From an uncultured Vampirovibrio sp. (GTDB lineage Bacteria > Cyanobacteriota > Vampirovibrionia > Gastranaerophilales > Gastranaerophilaceae), in NCBI GenBank assembly GCA_910577515.1, contig CAJTLW010000001.1:186001-250000 (forward strand): a stretch of DNA of 64,000 nucleotides. The letters run 5' to 3'. Within the stretch, counting starts at the first letter, position 1. The number at the start of each line of letters is the position of its first letter. A program made the translations under genes and the position numbers. Shown piece by piece: positions 44,848 to 54,494 of the stretch. The notes under the pieces were generated by a model that was given only the letters and a program-made list of their open reading frames with translations, was not told the DNA's origin and did not search any database.

Positions 44848-45630
44848 ATTTTTATATATTATAAAAATAATTCCTAAAATTGAAATCAAAAAGGTTAAAA
44901 TGCTTACTATAATGGCAATCGGGATATTTTGAACGTCTAAAACGCTATCCGTTCTTATATTTTCAATAAAAATCCGTCCAAAAGAATATAGGGCAAGATA
45001 AAAGAAAAATACAAGCCCAAAGCGGTTTTTTGCCCATTTTCTAACAATAAAAAACAAGATTAAAAATATGAAAAAATCCCAGATTGATTCATATAAAAAT
45101 GCCGGATGGAAATATGAAAATTGTGCAAAATTTAAAGGACGAAAAGCAGGCTCTATATAGAGTTTCCAAGGTAAATTACAAGGAACGCCAAATGCTTCCT
45201 GATTAAAAAAATTTCCCCATCGCCCTATACATTGCCCAATAGCTAAGCCGTATGAAATCACATCAGCATAAGGAAGAAGAGGGATTTTTTTAATAATTTT
45301 AAAGTAAATAATCCCTGTTATTAAACCGCCTAAAATAGCTCCATGGATTGAAATTCCACCGTGCCAAATTGCAAAAATTTCAGACGGATTATTTAAATAA
45401 TAGTCAAAACTCAATAAAACGTAATAAATTCGGGCCGAAATTATAGAAGCAATTATTAAAATGGGGAAGAAATCAGTTAGAGTGTCTAAATCTACATTTT
45501 TATAATACTTTTTTGATACAAGACAGGTTGTAAAAATCCCTGCAAGCATTCCTAAAAAAAGCATTACGCCGTAAAATTTTATATCGTAATTAAAAATACT
45601 AAACGCAACAGAACCCGGAGATTTAAACAT
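44827..45630 (-). CDS. lgt: Prolipoprotein diacylglyceryl transferase
   Basis: First enzyme of lipoprotein maturation, acting in the inner membrane. 267 residues, seven predicted helices. HGGISIHGAILGG and the signature GRWGNFFNQEAFG (usually NFINQE) are present. Follows a lipoprotein gene by 9 nt; its ribosome site lies within that gene, so the two are cotranscribed. Confidence 0.96.
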   Translation of the reverse strand: MFKSPGSVAFSIFNYDIKFYGVMLFLGMLAGIFTTCLVSKKYYKNVDLDTLTDFFPILIIASIISARIYYVLLSFDYYLNNPSEIFAIWHGGISIHGAILGGLITGIIYFKIIKKIPLLPYADVISYGLAIGQCIGRWGNFFNQEAFGVPCNLPWKLYIEPAFRPLNFAQFSYFHPAFLYESIWDFFIFLILFFIVRKWAKNRFGLVFFFYLALYSFGRIFIENIRTDSVLDVQNIPIAIIVSILTFLISILGIIFIIYKNKMPANS

Positions 45631-45639
45631 CAGCTTAAA

Positions 45640-46251
45640 TTATTCTCCCGCAGGGGTTTCTGCTGAAAATTCCGCTTCTTTTAAATATTTTTCCCTATCT
45701 TCATTAAGCTCATTTATATGCTGCTGCACCTTTTCAAAATCTTCAGGCGTTTTTGCCAGTTCAAGATATTTTTCATAAGCTTTTATAGCCTCTTCAAGCA
45801 TTTGGGCTGCATACTTTGCATCACTTTGATTTAAAAATAACCCGGAGCCAAAGGTTTCAGCTTTTTTTTCGTCACTTACAGAAGCGTTTTCATCAAAATC
45901 CAATTCATTGGTTTGAAGCTTTCTTGAGGCTTCTCCTTCGTATGCAATTCCTAAAGTATAATATACATCAGGATTTGAAGGGTTTAGTTTAACAGCTTCA
46001 TTTAGCTGGTTAATAGCTTTTTGATATTCTTCTTTATTTACATAAGCAACAGAAAGATTGTACCTGCTTTCAAATATAGAGCCGTCCAAATCAACACTAG
46101 ATTCAAGCCTTTTTATGGCTTCGTCAAAATCTCCTTTATCAAGATATTCTTTTGCTTTTATATTTAATTCCTGAATAGCAAGATTATTTATACAAGCGCT
46201 TGACATAACACTTACAAATAAAACTGCCAGAAAAACCAAAAGTTTTTTCAT
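45640..46251 (-). CDS. TPR-repeat lipoprotein
   Basis: 203 residues. Type II signal peptide MKKLLVFLAVLFVSVMSSAC with the lipobox cysteine at 20. At least three tetratricopeptide repeats: YLDKGDFDEAIKRLESSVDL, AYVNKEEYQKAINQLNEAVK, and a third around VYYTLGIAYEGE, then a coiled acidic tail. Likely an envelope scaffold protein. Transcribed with lgt, the enzyme that lipidates it. Confidence 0.88.
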   Translation of the reverse strand: MKKLLVFLAVLFVSVMSSACINNLAIQELNIKAKEYLDKGDFDEAIKRLESSVDLDGSIFESRYNLSVAYVNKEEYQKAINQLNEAVKLNPSNPDVYYTLGIAYEGEASRKLQTNELDFDENASVSDEKKAETFGSGLFLNQSDAKYAAQMLEEAIKAYEKYLELAKTPEDFEKVQQHINELNEDREKYLKEAEFSAETPAGE

Positions 46252-46298
46252 AAGTAAAATTTCTCCCCAAAATCTTATCCTTTTGATATTTTGTACCT

Positions 46299-46327
46299 AT
46301 TTTACCTGTAATAATTTTCATGTGCAA
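46299..46327 (-). promoter_or_regulatory. Promoter of the lipoprotein-lgt operon
   Basis: Minus strand TTGCAC (46327-46322), 17 nt, TAAAAT (46304-46299). Leader of about 40 nt carrying a GGGGAG ribosome site. Confidence 0.6.
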
Positions 46328-46376
46328 CTGTCGTATCGGGCAATCGGAAAAAAACATCAAAAAGCTTGTTATCAGG

Positions 46377-49300
46377 CTAATTTAGCCAATTAAAACTCTT
46401 AACAAAATTATCAGCGTTTAAGTCTCCCAAGATTTTTACGGCAAAAAGCCTGAAATCCGTTGAGCCACCTGCTATATCAGGAACTTTTTCAGCATTTTGA
46501 ACTATGTTGTCTTTGGCATTTTTATCAATTTTATTATCCGCAAAAAGGTTTACCAGAGAATAAACTGAAGCATTTCCAATCGGCCCTAGTAAAGTAGAAA
46601 TTTTTGTAGACAGCTTTCCAAGCACTTCAAAATCGCCAACATTTGTTGCTATATCATAGTTTCCAGTTGTATATATACTTAGGTTATCACCTCTTGAATA
46701 AATATGCAATTTATCAATTTTACCGTTTTCAACAATAAAATCTCCAGAAATTGCTTTAAATTCACCAGTTTTATAGGGAATCAACACCTCTATAACGTTA
46801 TTTAGAGTAAACCCTAAAATACCGCTCTTAAGAAGATTTCCCGCTCTTAAAAGATATTCAAGCGAACCTAGTTTTGGCATCTTACCGTCGTAAATTGCAA
46901 AATTAACATTAGCTTTAACATTATTTATAGCGCCTGAGGTGTTTAATTGCCGTCCAGAAAGATTGATTTTACCATTAGTTTTGCCAAAAATCTGGTTTTT
47001 TGTACCCAAAATATCACTTACAAGGGTATTTGCGTCACAATTTTCAATTTCAGAATTTATACTAAAATTAGTTGTATTAAATTCATAAGAACCATTTGTT
47101 TTAATTTTGCCGCCCGCAATATCAAAAGCAATATCATTAAAATGAAAAATGCCATCTTTAGAATGTTTAAAATTACCTTTAAAGTTTTGGGCTTTAATGT
47201 TATTATAGATAATTTCTTTTGCACTAAATCTGCCGTTTTTAATTTCAAAATCAAGAGGAGATAGAATCAATTCCTGTTTTGCAGTAGGGTCTGTTGACTT
47301 GTAGGTTTTAGAAAAACGCGAAAGACCGGTTATAAAATCATTCAAATTAAGTGTTTGAGAGATAATTTCAGCATCATTTATAATCAAAGGCAGGGTGGGC
47401 TTGTTTACAATTTTTGCCGCAACCTTAATATCTGACCCAAGTCCTTTTGCATCAAACACAGCATTTACGAGTCTTTCATCAAATACAAGGTCAATATCTT
47501 TAATATTAGATTCATATAGAGGAACGTCTATATTAGAAAATTTTAATTTACCTCTTGCTTTTGGCTTACTCATAACGCCATTTATAAGGATATCTGATAC
47601 AAATGTGCCGTGTTTTAAAATCGATTTTTTAAAACAAATGTTCAAAAGCCTTGCAGGGGCAGGATTTGGTGTTTGAATTTTTAAATTATCCAAATAAAGA
47701 GTATCTTTGGAGCTTTTTATTCCTCCTGAAATTTTTAACATTTCATAAGGAGTTTCTTTTTTATTCTGAGAAAGCACATATTTTTGATATTGAATATTTT
47801 TTATATTAACTTCATCATCATCAAAATCAAGCCTTGCAATAATTTCCCTTTTATTTTCCAGATCTCCGATATCAGACCCCATATAATATAAATCTACACC
47901 GGGGTTTAAAATTGCATTTGCAAAAATTGTGTAATCATTTGGCGTACCTCTTAATCTGCCTTTAACCGTAAATTCGCCTTTGGTTTTGAGGGGGAACTGA
48001 AGCATAGGATTTATAAGCTTATCCAAACTTTCTTCATTTAAATTTGTAGATACAAAAACATTAAATTTTGGTTCTTTAGTATCATAATCATCAATAGCAG
48101 CATCAAGAAGAACCGGGGTGTGTCCCCAGCTTAAATTCAAAGCGTTTAGTTTCAAATCGTTGCCTGAAAATTTAATATCACCACTGTTTAAATTAACAGG
48201 CAGATTGCGTTTTTTATCAAACACTGAAATATTATTTAAATGTGTATTTCCGCCAAAACCGGTTTTGTTATAGAAAAAGTCTCCACTGAACGTACCTTTG
48301 AAATCTTCAAAATCTCCCAAAACTTTTTTTAGATTTTTATCATCAACTATATCCCCGATTCCTGTTACCTTTGCAAAAGGAAAAGAAACGAGTTTAAAAT
48401 TCAGATTTGGAATAAAAATGTCATCAAAAATTTTATCAATATCGCCATTAGTTATAATATTGGCATCAAAAACAGATGTATCAAGATTTTTAAAGATAAT
48501 TTTCTGGTCTTTAAATTTTACATCTCCGCCTTTAAACAGGATATCTGAAGTCTTATGATTTAAACCTACAGCCCAGCCTGTGAGCGTAAATTTTTTCATA
48601 TCAAGAATCGTATCTTTAGGGTCTACTTTACCTTTCAACCTTATTGATGAAGCAAATTTAAAATTAATTTTATTCAAAAAATCGTAAAGTTCAGGTGTGA
48701 TTTTGTTTTTGGACTGGAAACCTTCCTGGTTGTCATAGAAAAACCTATATAAATCATGGGATGCTGCAGATTTTGTATTAAAGGTTAAATCTACAATCTG
48801 AGGCTGTTCGGAACGGATTTCAGAGACCTTAAAATCAGGAGTCACCGTACCTTGCATTGTAAATGGTGAAGAATAAACGTCTGCATTAAGTTTCAGGGTT
48901 ACAAAATCCTCAAAATCAAGAGTGCCGTTTACTTTTGTAGCTTTAATTTCAGGGAAAATATCAATACTGTTATTTTTAAAGGTAATGGTACCTTTTGCTT
49001 TCATATCATCTGAAGGTTCAAGCTTGCTAAAATCTTCAATATTACCCATATCAGAGGCTTTTCCCCAAAGGCGCATATTAAAATCAATATTTCCTTTAGG
49101 ATTTGTATAAGCATCAAGGAAAGTGCCGCCATTTAACAAGTTCATAACAAGAGGGCTGGATTTTACAACATTTAGGGCTTTTTCAGCGTTAACATCAAAA
49201 ATTTTAACATATAAATCAAGATTACCTTCAACGCTTGATTTACCGTCAATCCTGATTTTAGCACCTTCAACAATTCCCGTTGTGTTGTCAAAAATAATAT

Positions 49301-50996
49301 TTTTACCATTAAAAATAAGGTTTAAATTACCGTTATAAAGTGTGGTATTCAGGCCATTAAGGATTGCAATGCCGTTTTTTGTTCTAAAAAAGCCGTTTAA
49401 TTTGGCGCTTTCTCTCGTACCTTCAGTTTTAAGAGAGATTTGTCCGTTTCCTTTAACGGTCATCATAGGCAAAGGTCCCAATTGGAAACCAAAAATTCTA
49501 TGTATTGGCATTAAAAGCCTGTGTGCAAATTCAATATCTACCAAAGGGGTAGATTGAATATCAAATTTTGCAACAGGAAGCTCTTTAATCTCAGTTTGGC
49601 CTGCAACCAAAAGTTTTTGATTGTTTGGGCAGTTTGCATCTACCTTTATATCTACATCTGAGCCGTCAAATTTTACAACAGCAGATGAAGTTTTGGCGTT
49701 TTTTGGCCTTTCTAAAATATAGACATCATCAAGGTTTATAACACCGTACATATTAGGATATCTGAAACGGTCTTTTACTTTAAATTCAGCATTCACCAAT
49801 GCATTTGCATTGTATTTTTTTAAATTCGGAATATAATCCTGCTGCATCTTAATTAAATAATCCGGTGCTGCCTTTAAAAGCTCATTTAAGGATGAATTTT
49901 TAATAACAAAGTTTATATCAGGATTGATATTATTCAGATTAGAAACGTTTTTTAAGGTGCCGGATGCTTTAATATCAATATCTTTCTTTAAAAATTTCAA
50001 TTCCTCAATAAAAATTTCATCCCTTTTAAAGCTTGCAATAATATCCAGTGTGCTTTTTGACGGAATATCTATATAATTATTATGGTTATTTTTAAAAATC
50101 TCAATAAAGAGATTTTCCATTAAAAGCTTAAATTCAAGAGGATTTTGAGCAATAGAAGCGGTTTCTTTCGGGGTTATAAAAAGACTTCCTTTGCCTTTGA
50201 AGGATTTAATATCTTTAGAAGCAAATTCTTTAATATACGGTTGAAACATTGAAAAATCGATGTCTTTAAGTGCAAACTCAAGTCTGTAGTCTTTAAAATC
50301 AAGGTTTTTATTTAAAGGAAATTTTAATTTTATATCAAAAGCATACGGCGAAACCTGCACTTTTTCTTTATTTTGAAGCTTTAAGACACCCTTTGTTTTG
50401 ATATCTGCATAAGAATTTAGATTAAATTCTGTTGAAACAAGATCAGAACCTGAAATTTCAGCTGATGTCAAATTAATATCATCGATACATTTTATAAGAT
50501 ATTTATCAATAAGTACCGTAGCACTTTTTGCAACAAATTCAAATGGAAATTCTTTATCACCTTTAAAATATTTTTCAAAATTAAATTTACCTGTTTTATC
50601 CCTTTTAATATTGGCTTTAGCATCAAAAGACTGAAATCTTTTAAACTCGATTTTCTTAAACATCAGGGGAACAATTTTTATCTTAACATCTGCATTTTGA
50701 AGAGAAAAAAGTTCTAAACTATCATCAGGAGCAGATAATTTTATCAAGTCAGACCTAATATTTAAGCATAAATCATAAGTGGTAGTGATTTCAGGTTTTT
50801 TCAGGTCTAAAACAAGCCCTGTTGTTTTATTTACACTATCTTTAAGGGTTTCAGGGTTTAGAAATACGGATACAACCCGCCCCAAATGCGCGTATAAAAG
50901 TACAATCAACACAAAAACAATGCAAAACAGGATGTTTAAAACCCTGAATGTTGTTTTAAGCTTAGATATTTTATTCTCTTTATTGTCTTTCTCCAT
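46377..50996 (-). CDS. Giant AsmA/TamB-like envelope protein 1
   Basis: About 1539 residues from the ATG at 50996 (MEKDNKENK); the frame goes on to 51032 but that part contains the promoter. One N-terminal membrane helix (residues about 15-37), then a very long run of beta-strand repeats with recurring DVDIK/GKGxL-type pattern, and an AsmA-like C-terminus (LLRAGNLLKSGILGF, LSTKISTLLGPIGN). Such proteins form periplasmic bridge-like grooves that carry phospholipids between membranes. Long hydrophobic-groove proteins of this type occur together with the second one at 55.4-59.2 kb. Confidence 0.85.
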   Translation of the reverse strand: MEKDNKENKISKLKTTFRVLNILFCIVFVLIVLLYAHLGRVVSVFLNPETLKDSVNKTTGLVLDLKKPEITTTYDLCLNIRSDLIKLSAPDDSLELFSLQNADVKIKIVPLMFKKIEFKRFQSFDAKANIKRDKTGKFNFEKYFKGDKEFPFEFVAKSATVLIDKYLIKCIDDINLTSAEISGSDLVSTEFNLNSYADIKTKGVLKLQNKEKVQVSPYAFDIKLKFPLNKNLDFKDYRLEFALKDIDFSMFQPYIKEFASKDIKSFKGKGSLFITPKETASIAQNPLEFKLLMENLFIEIFKNNHNNYIDIPSKSTLDIIASFKRDEIFIEELKFLKKDIDIKASGTLKNVSNLNNINPDINFVIKNSSLNELLKAAPDYLIKMQQDYIPNLKKYNANALVNAEFKVKDRFRYPNMYGVINLDDVYILERPKNAKTSSAVVKFDGSDVDIKVDANCPNNQKLLVAGQTEIKELPVAKFDIQSTPLVDIEFAHRLLMPIHRIFGFQLGPLPMMTVKGNGQISLKTEGTRESAKLNGFFRTKNGIAILNGLNTTLYNGNLNLIFNGKNIIFDNTTGIVEGAKIRIDGKSSVEGNLDLYVKIFDVNAEKALNVVKSSPLVMNLLNGGTFLDAYTNPKGNIDFNMRLWGKASDMGNIEDFSKLEPSDDMKAKGTITFKNNSIDIFPEIKATKVNGTLDFEDFVTLKLNADVYSSPFTMQGTVTPDFKVSEIRSEQPQIVDLTFNTKSAASHDLYRFFYDNQEGFQSKNKITPELYDFLNKINFKFASSIRLKGKVDPKDTILDMKKFTLTGWAVGLNHKTSDILFKGGDVKFKDQKIIFKNLDTSVFDANIITNGDIDKIFDDIFIPNLNFKLVSFPFAKVTGIGDIVDDKNLKKVLGDFEDFKGTFSGDFFYNKTGFGGNTHLNNISVFDKKRNLPVNLNSGDIKFSGNDLKLNALNLSWGHTPVLLDAAIDDYDTKEPKFNVFVSTNLNEESLDKLINPMLQFPLKTKGEFTVKGRLRGTPNDYTIFANAILNPGVDLYYMGSDIGDLENKREIIARLDFDDDEVNIKNIQYQKYVLSQNKKETPYEMLKISGGIKSSKDTLYLDNLKIQTPNPAPARLLNICFKKSILKHGTFVSDILINGVMSKPKARGKLKFSNIDVPLYESNIKDIDLVFDERLVNAVFDAKGLGSDIKVAAKIVNKPTLPLIINDAEIISQTLNLNDFITGLSRFSKTYKSTDPTAKQELILSPLDFEIKNGRFSAKEIIYNNIKAQNFKGNFKHSKDGIFHFNDIAFDIAGGKIKTNGSYEFNTTNFSINSEIENCDANTLVSDILGTKNQIFGKTNGKINLSGRQLNTSGAINNVKANVNFAIYDGKMPKLGSLEYLLRAGNLLKSGILGFTLNNVIEVLIPYKTGEFKAISGDFIVENGKIDKLHIYSRGDNLSIYTTGNYDIATNVGDFEVLGKLSTKISTLLGPIGNASVYSLVNLFADNKIDKNAKDNIVQNAEKVPDIAGGSTDFRLFAVKILGDLNADNFVKSFNWLN

Positions 50997-51064
50997 AAAA
51001 AAATTATAAAACACAATATCTGTTTTTTGCAAAAAATGAAAAATAGCTTAAAATATATATTATG
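50994..51064. promoter_or_regulatory. Divergent leaderless promoter pair sharing a palindromic -35
   Basis: A perfect 14-nt palindrome TTTTTTGCAAAAAA (51023-51036) offers TTGCAA on both strands. Plus: TTGCAA, 16 nt, TAAAAT (51049-51054), ATG at 51062. Minus: TTGCAA, 18 nt, TATAAT (51008-51003), ATG at 50996. Both -10 boxes end 6-7 nt before the start codons, so neither mRNA has room for a ribosome site. Confidence 0.6.
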
Positions 51065-51679
51065 GATAAGAAAATTTTAATTAAAATTTTTATAATATTT
51101 ATAATGTTTGCCGCGTTTTATACAAATGTGGCAAAAACAAATGCTGCTGCGCATTTCGAGGATAGTACAGTAATTTCAAAGGGTGTGCTTATTCAGGCTT
51201 ATCCGCTTAAAACCATTACCACAGCAGCTTTAAACGAGGGTGATTTTGTTTATTTTATTGTACCATCTGACCTTTGGGGATATGAAGTGAATATCTTACC
51301 AAAAAATACAAGGCTCCGCGGATATGTCGAAATGTTAAAAATGCCAATCAGGGGTATAAACGCAGCAATGGTTATTAAAATAAAAGAAGCAATTTACCCG
51401 GATGGCACGATAAAAAGAATGGATGCCATTGTAACGCATAACGGTTCAACTCAAATCGGGGGAGATTTAACTCCGCCAGCTTCATATAACAAAACGGTTC
51501 ATCCAAGAAAGGGTATGTATTGGAAGGGAGCAGGGGTACTGCAATATGTGCCAAGCGGCGAGTATGAAATGGGTAATCATGTGACGCTTCCTACAAATGA
51601 GGCTCTTTTTATTATGTTGAATGAAGATTTCGACAGCGCACAATATGGAATTTCAAGAGATGAAATGTTTCAGGGTTGA
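51062..51679 (+). CDS. Exported unknown protein (205 residues)
   Basis: N-terminal signal peptide (basic start, hydrophobic stretch to about residue 24, cleavage likely after TNAAA). The mature part is beta-rich with VSKGVLIQAYPLKTITTA, GDFVYFIVPSDLWGYEVNIL and LPKNTRLRGYVEML, reminiscent of periplasmic proteins that resemble the conjugation TraB/TrbI beta-barrel fold, but not recognised with confidence. Shares the divergent promoter with AsmA-like 1. Confidence 0.75.
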   Translation: MDKKILIKIFIIFIMFAAFYTNVAKTNAAAHFEDSTVISKGVLIQAYPLKTITTAALNEGDFVYFIVPSDLWGYEVNILPKNTRLRGYVEMLKMPIRGINAAMVIKIKEAIYPDGTIKRMDAIVTHNGSTQIGGDLTPPASYNKTVHPRKGMYWKGAGVLQYVPSGEYEMGNHVTLPTNEALFIMLNEDFDSAQYGISRDEMFQG

Positions 51680-51692
51680 TAATTTGTAACAT

Positions 51693-51720
51693 TTGCTTGT
51701 TATTTTAAAATTTGTATTAT
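51693..51720 (+). promoter_or_regulatory. Promoter of the glycine-zipper protein gene
   Basis: TTGCTT (51693-51698), 16 nt, TATTAT (51715-51720). Leader of about 58 nt ending in an AGGAGGAG ribosome site. Confidence 0.55.
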
Positions 51721-51784
51721 ACTTATAAATATTAATTATGGGGAAAAATTAACAATATTATCAATATAGGAGGAGATTTTTATT

Positions 51785-52498
51785 ATGAAAATCAGATTAA
51801 ATAATTTTATAATTGCAGGATTTTTAGCATTATGCACAGTATTTAGCTTTAACGCTGCATACAGCGCCAATTACACGTATTCTCAAAGCACAACAGGAAA
51901 TGGTGATAAACTTCAGGGTCAGGTTGTATATGTTCCCGCTGGAATTACTGCCCCCGGCATTTTATCTGCCCCAATCAGTTCGGAAAATTTAAGTGTAGGT
52001 TCTCCTGTTTCTGTTACTTTGCCAAATGCGATTGCATATAATGGCAAAACAATTGCCCAAAAGGGAAGTGTGTTATCAGGAACGGTTGTAAAATGCAAAA
52101 AAGCCGGCTTTGGAAACAGAAACGCCCAAATTCAGGTTATATTTAACAATTTAAGAACACCGCAAGGATACAATATTGCGATTAATGCCGTATTTAAAAC
52201 TGAAGATAATTCAGGCGTTTTAAAGGGCGGAACAAAAATGGATAGTGCTAAAGATTATACTAAAAATACTGCCGTAGGTGCTGCTTCAGGTGCTGCTTTA
52301 GGTACCGCCATGGGCGCTCTTTCAGGAGGCTCTGTAGGCAAAGGTGCGGTTTACGGCACAGCAGTAGGTGCAGGTATCGGCATGGCTAATGCTGCAAGAC
52401 AAAAGGGAGAAAATATTTATATCCCTGCAAATGCCGTTTTAGATATTTATTTTACGCAACCTATTACGGTTTCAGCGCCAAATATTTATAATTACTAA
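51785..52498 (+). CDS. Exported glycine-zipper protein
   Basis: 237 residues. Signal peptide ending near AAYSA (about residue 28). A beta-rich region with PVSVTLPNAIAYNGKTIAQK and GSVLSGTVVKC (similar in layout to the 205-residue protein before it), then a glycine zipper of about 40 residues (AVGAASGAALGTAMGALSGG), and a C-terminal strand. Glycine zippers insert in outer membranes or self-assemble. Strong AGGAGGAG ribosome site suggests high expression. Confidence 0.78.
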   Translation: MKIRLNNFIIAGFLALCTVFSFNAAYSANYTYSQSTTGNGDKLQGQVVYVPAGITAPGILSAPISSENLSVGSPVSVTLPNAIAYNGKTIAQKGSVLSGTVVKCKKAGFGNRNAQIQVIFNNLRTPQGYNIAINAVFKTEDNSGVLKGGTKMDSAKDYTKNTAVGAASGAALGTAMGALSGGSVGKGAVYGTAVGAGIGMANAARQKGENIYIPANAVLDIYFTQPITVSAPNIYNY

Positions 52499-52582
52499 AG
52501 TGATTAGTAAACCGGGGTATTTTATTTATTAAGAATGTGTAATAAATAATAATCAAAGACATTAAAAATTTAACGGAACACT

Positions 52583-53797
52583 ATGACACAAATTAGCAGT
52601 AAATATGATTTTGAGGATTTGGAAAATTCGGTACAGGAGGGATTAAAAACTCTTCCGAATTCCTTTAATGATACAAAGGATGAGGTATCGTTTTTAAAAT
52701 CTTTAATTATATCTTTAATACTACACCCTTTGTGTGTATTTTTAATCTGGCTTATTGTAATAGGTTTAACTTTTTTGGGGCTTATTATTCCAAAAGCCGA
52801 CAGACCTGATTGGAAAAAGAAGGATTTAGAGTTTGTCATTGTAACAAATGAGGCTGAACCTATTAACAAAAATACAAAATACAGGTCAGACAGAAATTCA
52901 AGAGCAGGCGGAAAGCATGACCCGAATAAAAAAGTATCAGAGCCTTCTCCTTCACCAAGTCCGGCTCCTGCCGCAAAAACTCCGGCTCCGGCACCTGCTC
53001 CTGCTCCCGTACAAAAAGCTCAACCCAAGCCGGCTCCGCAACCTGTACAAAAACCTGTTCAACAGGCTCCAAGCCCGGCTCCGGTTCAAAAACCTAAACC
53101 GGCTCCGCCAAAACCTTCACAGGCTCCCGTTCAAAAACCTGTATATAAACCGGCTACAGAAATGCCAAAACCTTCTATGCCAAAGCTTGCTACGGCACCA
53201 AAAAGCCCGTTTAGCGTAGCAGTTCCAAAAACAAACGCTCCTGTAGGGCCAAGGCCAATGGCAGGAAGCGGAACATCAACAGGCAGCCAAGCTTCAGGCG
53301 GAAGCAGTACATCCAAAGGTACAGGCTCTTATATGCCGTCTCCGCAATTATCACCTTCAAGAGGTTCCGGAAGCGGCTCAAGAGGAGGCAGCGGTTCAAG
53401 TTCAAATACAGCAAGAGGAACAGGCGGTTATGGAACAGGAAACATGGGAAACCCAGGCCCCGGCAATCCATCCGGCCCTCCAGGTATTGATGCTGTTAAA
53501 TCGCCAAACTGGGGTCCTTACATGAGGGATTTAGAGCGCAGAATCAAACAAAATTGGAATCCGCCAAAAGGAGATGCCTCAAAACGTGTAGTTGTAATGT
53601 TTAAGATAGGAAGGGACGGAAGACTCTTGTCTATCAATATAAAGAAAAGCTCAGGCTCGGTTTCAAATGATGATGCAGCAAAAGCAGCAATTGAACTTAC
53701 TGCACCGTTTAAGCCTCTGCCGCCTGAATTTAAAGGAAATAGCATAGATATCGAATTTACATTTGATTATAATGTGCTTGGTGCAAGCTACAGATAA
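52583..53797 (+). CDS. tonB: TonB/TolA-family energy transducer
   Basis: 404 residues. One membrane helix (about 40-70), a Pro/Ala/Lys-rich spacer with repeated PAP and KPAP motifs (about 115-200), then a Gly/Ser-rich stretch, and a C-terminal TonB-like domain (YMRDLERRIKQNWNPPKGD, VVMFKIGRDGRLLSINIKKS, IDIEFTFDY). Links the proton gradient to the outer membrane with ExbB/ExbD, which follow at once. TonB and TolA cannot be told apart from sequence alone. Confidence 0.85.
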   Translation: MTQISSKYDFEDLENSVQEGLKTLPNSFNDTKDEVSFLKSLIISLILHPLCVFLIWLIVIGLTFLGLIIPKADRPDWKKKDLEFVIVTNEAEPINKNTKYRSDRNSRAGGKHDPNKKVSEPSPSPSPAPAAKTPAPAPAPAPVQKAQPKPAPQPVQKPVQQAPSPAPVQKPKPAPPKPSQAPVQKPVYKPATEMPKPSMPKLATAPKSPFSVAVPKTNAPVGPRPMAGSGTSTGSQASGGSSTSKGTGSYMPSPQLSPSRGSGSGSRGGSGSSSNTARGTGGYGTGNMGNPGPGNPSGPPGIDAVKSPNWGPYMRDLERRIKQNWNPPKGDASKRVVVMFKIGRDGRLLSINIKKSSGSVSNDDAAKAAIELTAPFKPLPPEFKGNSIDIEFTFDYNVLGASYR

Positions 53798-53826
53798 GAT
53801 AACAAGGATAAATAAAGGATAAAATT

Positions 53827-54474
53827 ATGGATTTACTTTTTGAATCAATTAAGATGGATTGGCCCGTATTAACCCCGATTTTTATATGTTCAATTCTGGT
53901 TATAGCGGTTGCCATAAACAAACTCATCTACTACAAAAAAAATGAAAGAAATATCGGCGAATTTATACAAAGCCTTCAAAAAGCACTTGCTAAAAATAAC
54001 ATAGGCGCCGCTCAAAGAATTTCCGTGCAGCTTGGCGGCATTATTTCGGAAATGGTAGATGAAGGCCTTAGAATTTATACAGAACAAAGGTCAGGATTTT
54101 CAAGAGCTTATGATATTTCAAGCTCACTTGCCACAAGAAAACTTGAAAAAGGCTTAAATATTTTAGGAACAATCGGCGGGGTTGCACCATTTTTGGGATT
54201 ATTCGGCACAGTTGTAAGAATCCTTTATACATTCCAAGACTTAGCTGTTCAAGGAAACCAATCTGCAGCAGTTGCAACAGGTATCGCTTCAGCCCTTATT
54301 GCAACAGCATTTGGTTTAGGGGTTGCAATCGTTGCGGTTGTTTTATACAACTACTTCCAAAGTGTTGTAACCCGCTTTGAATCAGACTTTAAATTAATCA
54401 AACTGGTATTCTTAAGCTTTATTGATTCTGATGAAGAAGTAAAGATGTCAGATGCAGGTTCATTATCACTTTAA
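53827..54474 (+). CDS. exbB: ExbB/TolQ-type proton channel subunit
   Basis: 215 residues, three membrane helices. The signature GVAPFLGLFGTVVRI and the second conserved run QSAAVATGIASALIATAFGLGV are typical of ExbB/TolQ/MotA. Lies 29 nt after tonB and 20 nt before the first exbD. Confidence 0.93.
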   Translation: MDLLFESIKMDWPVLTPIFICSILVIAVAINKLIYYKKNERNIGEFIQSLQKALAKNNIGAAQRISVQLGGIISEMVDEGLRIYTEQRSGFSRAYDISSSLATRKLEKGLNILGTIGGVAPFLGLFGTVVRILYTFQDLAVQGNQSAAVATGIASALIATAFGLGVAIVAVVLYNYFQSVVTRFESDFKLIKLVFLSFIDSDEEVKMSDAGSLSL

Positions 54475-54494
54475 TATCTAAAAGGATGGTCTAA

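Noticed and set aside
46947..51009. Several plus-strand frames under AsmA-like 1, and minus-strand frames under AsmA-like 2 and SecA
   Set aside because: Short shadows of long coding genes, without start signals or recognisable domains.
52930..53200. Repeated CCGGCTCC / CCTGTACAAAAA words, CRISPR- or minisatellite-like
   Set aside because: They are codons of the Pro/Ala/Lys-rich spacer of TonB, not an array; spacing and units vary.
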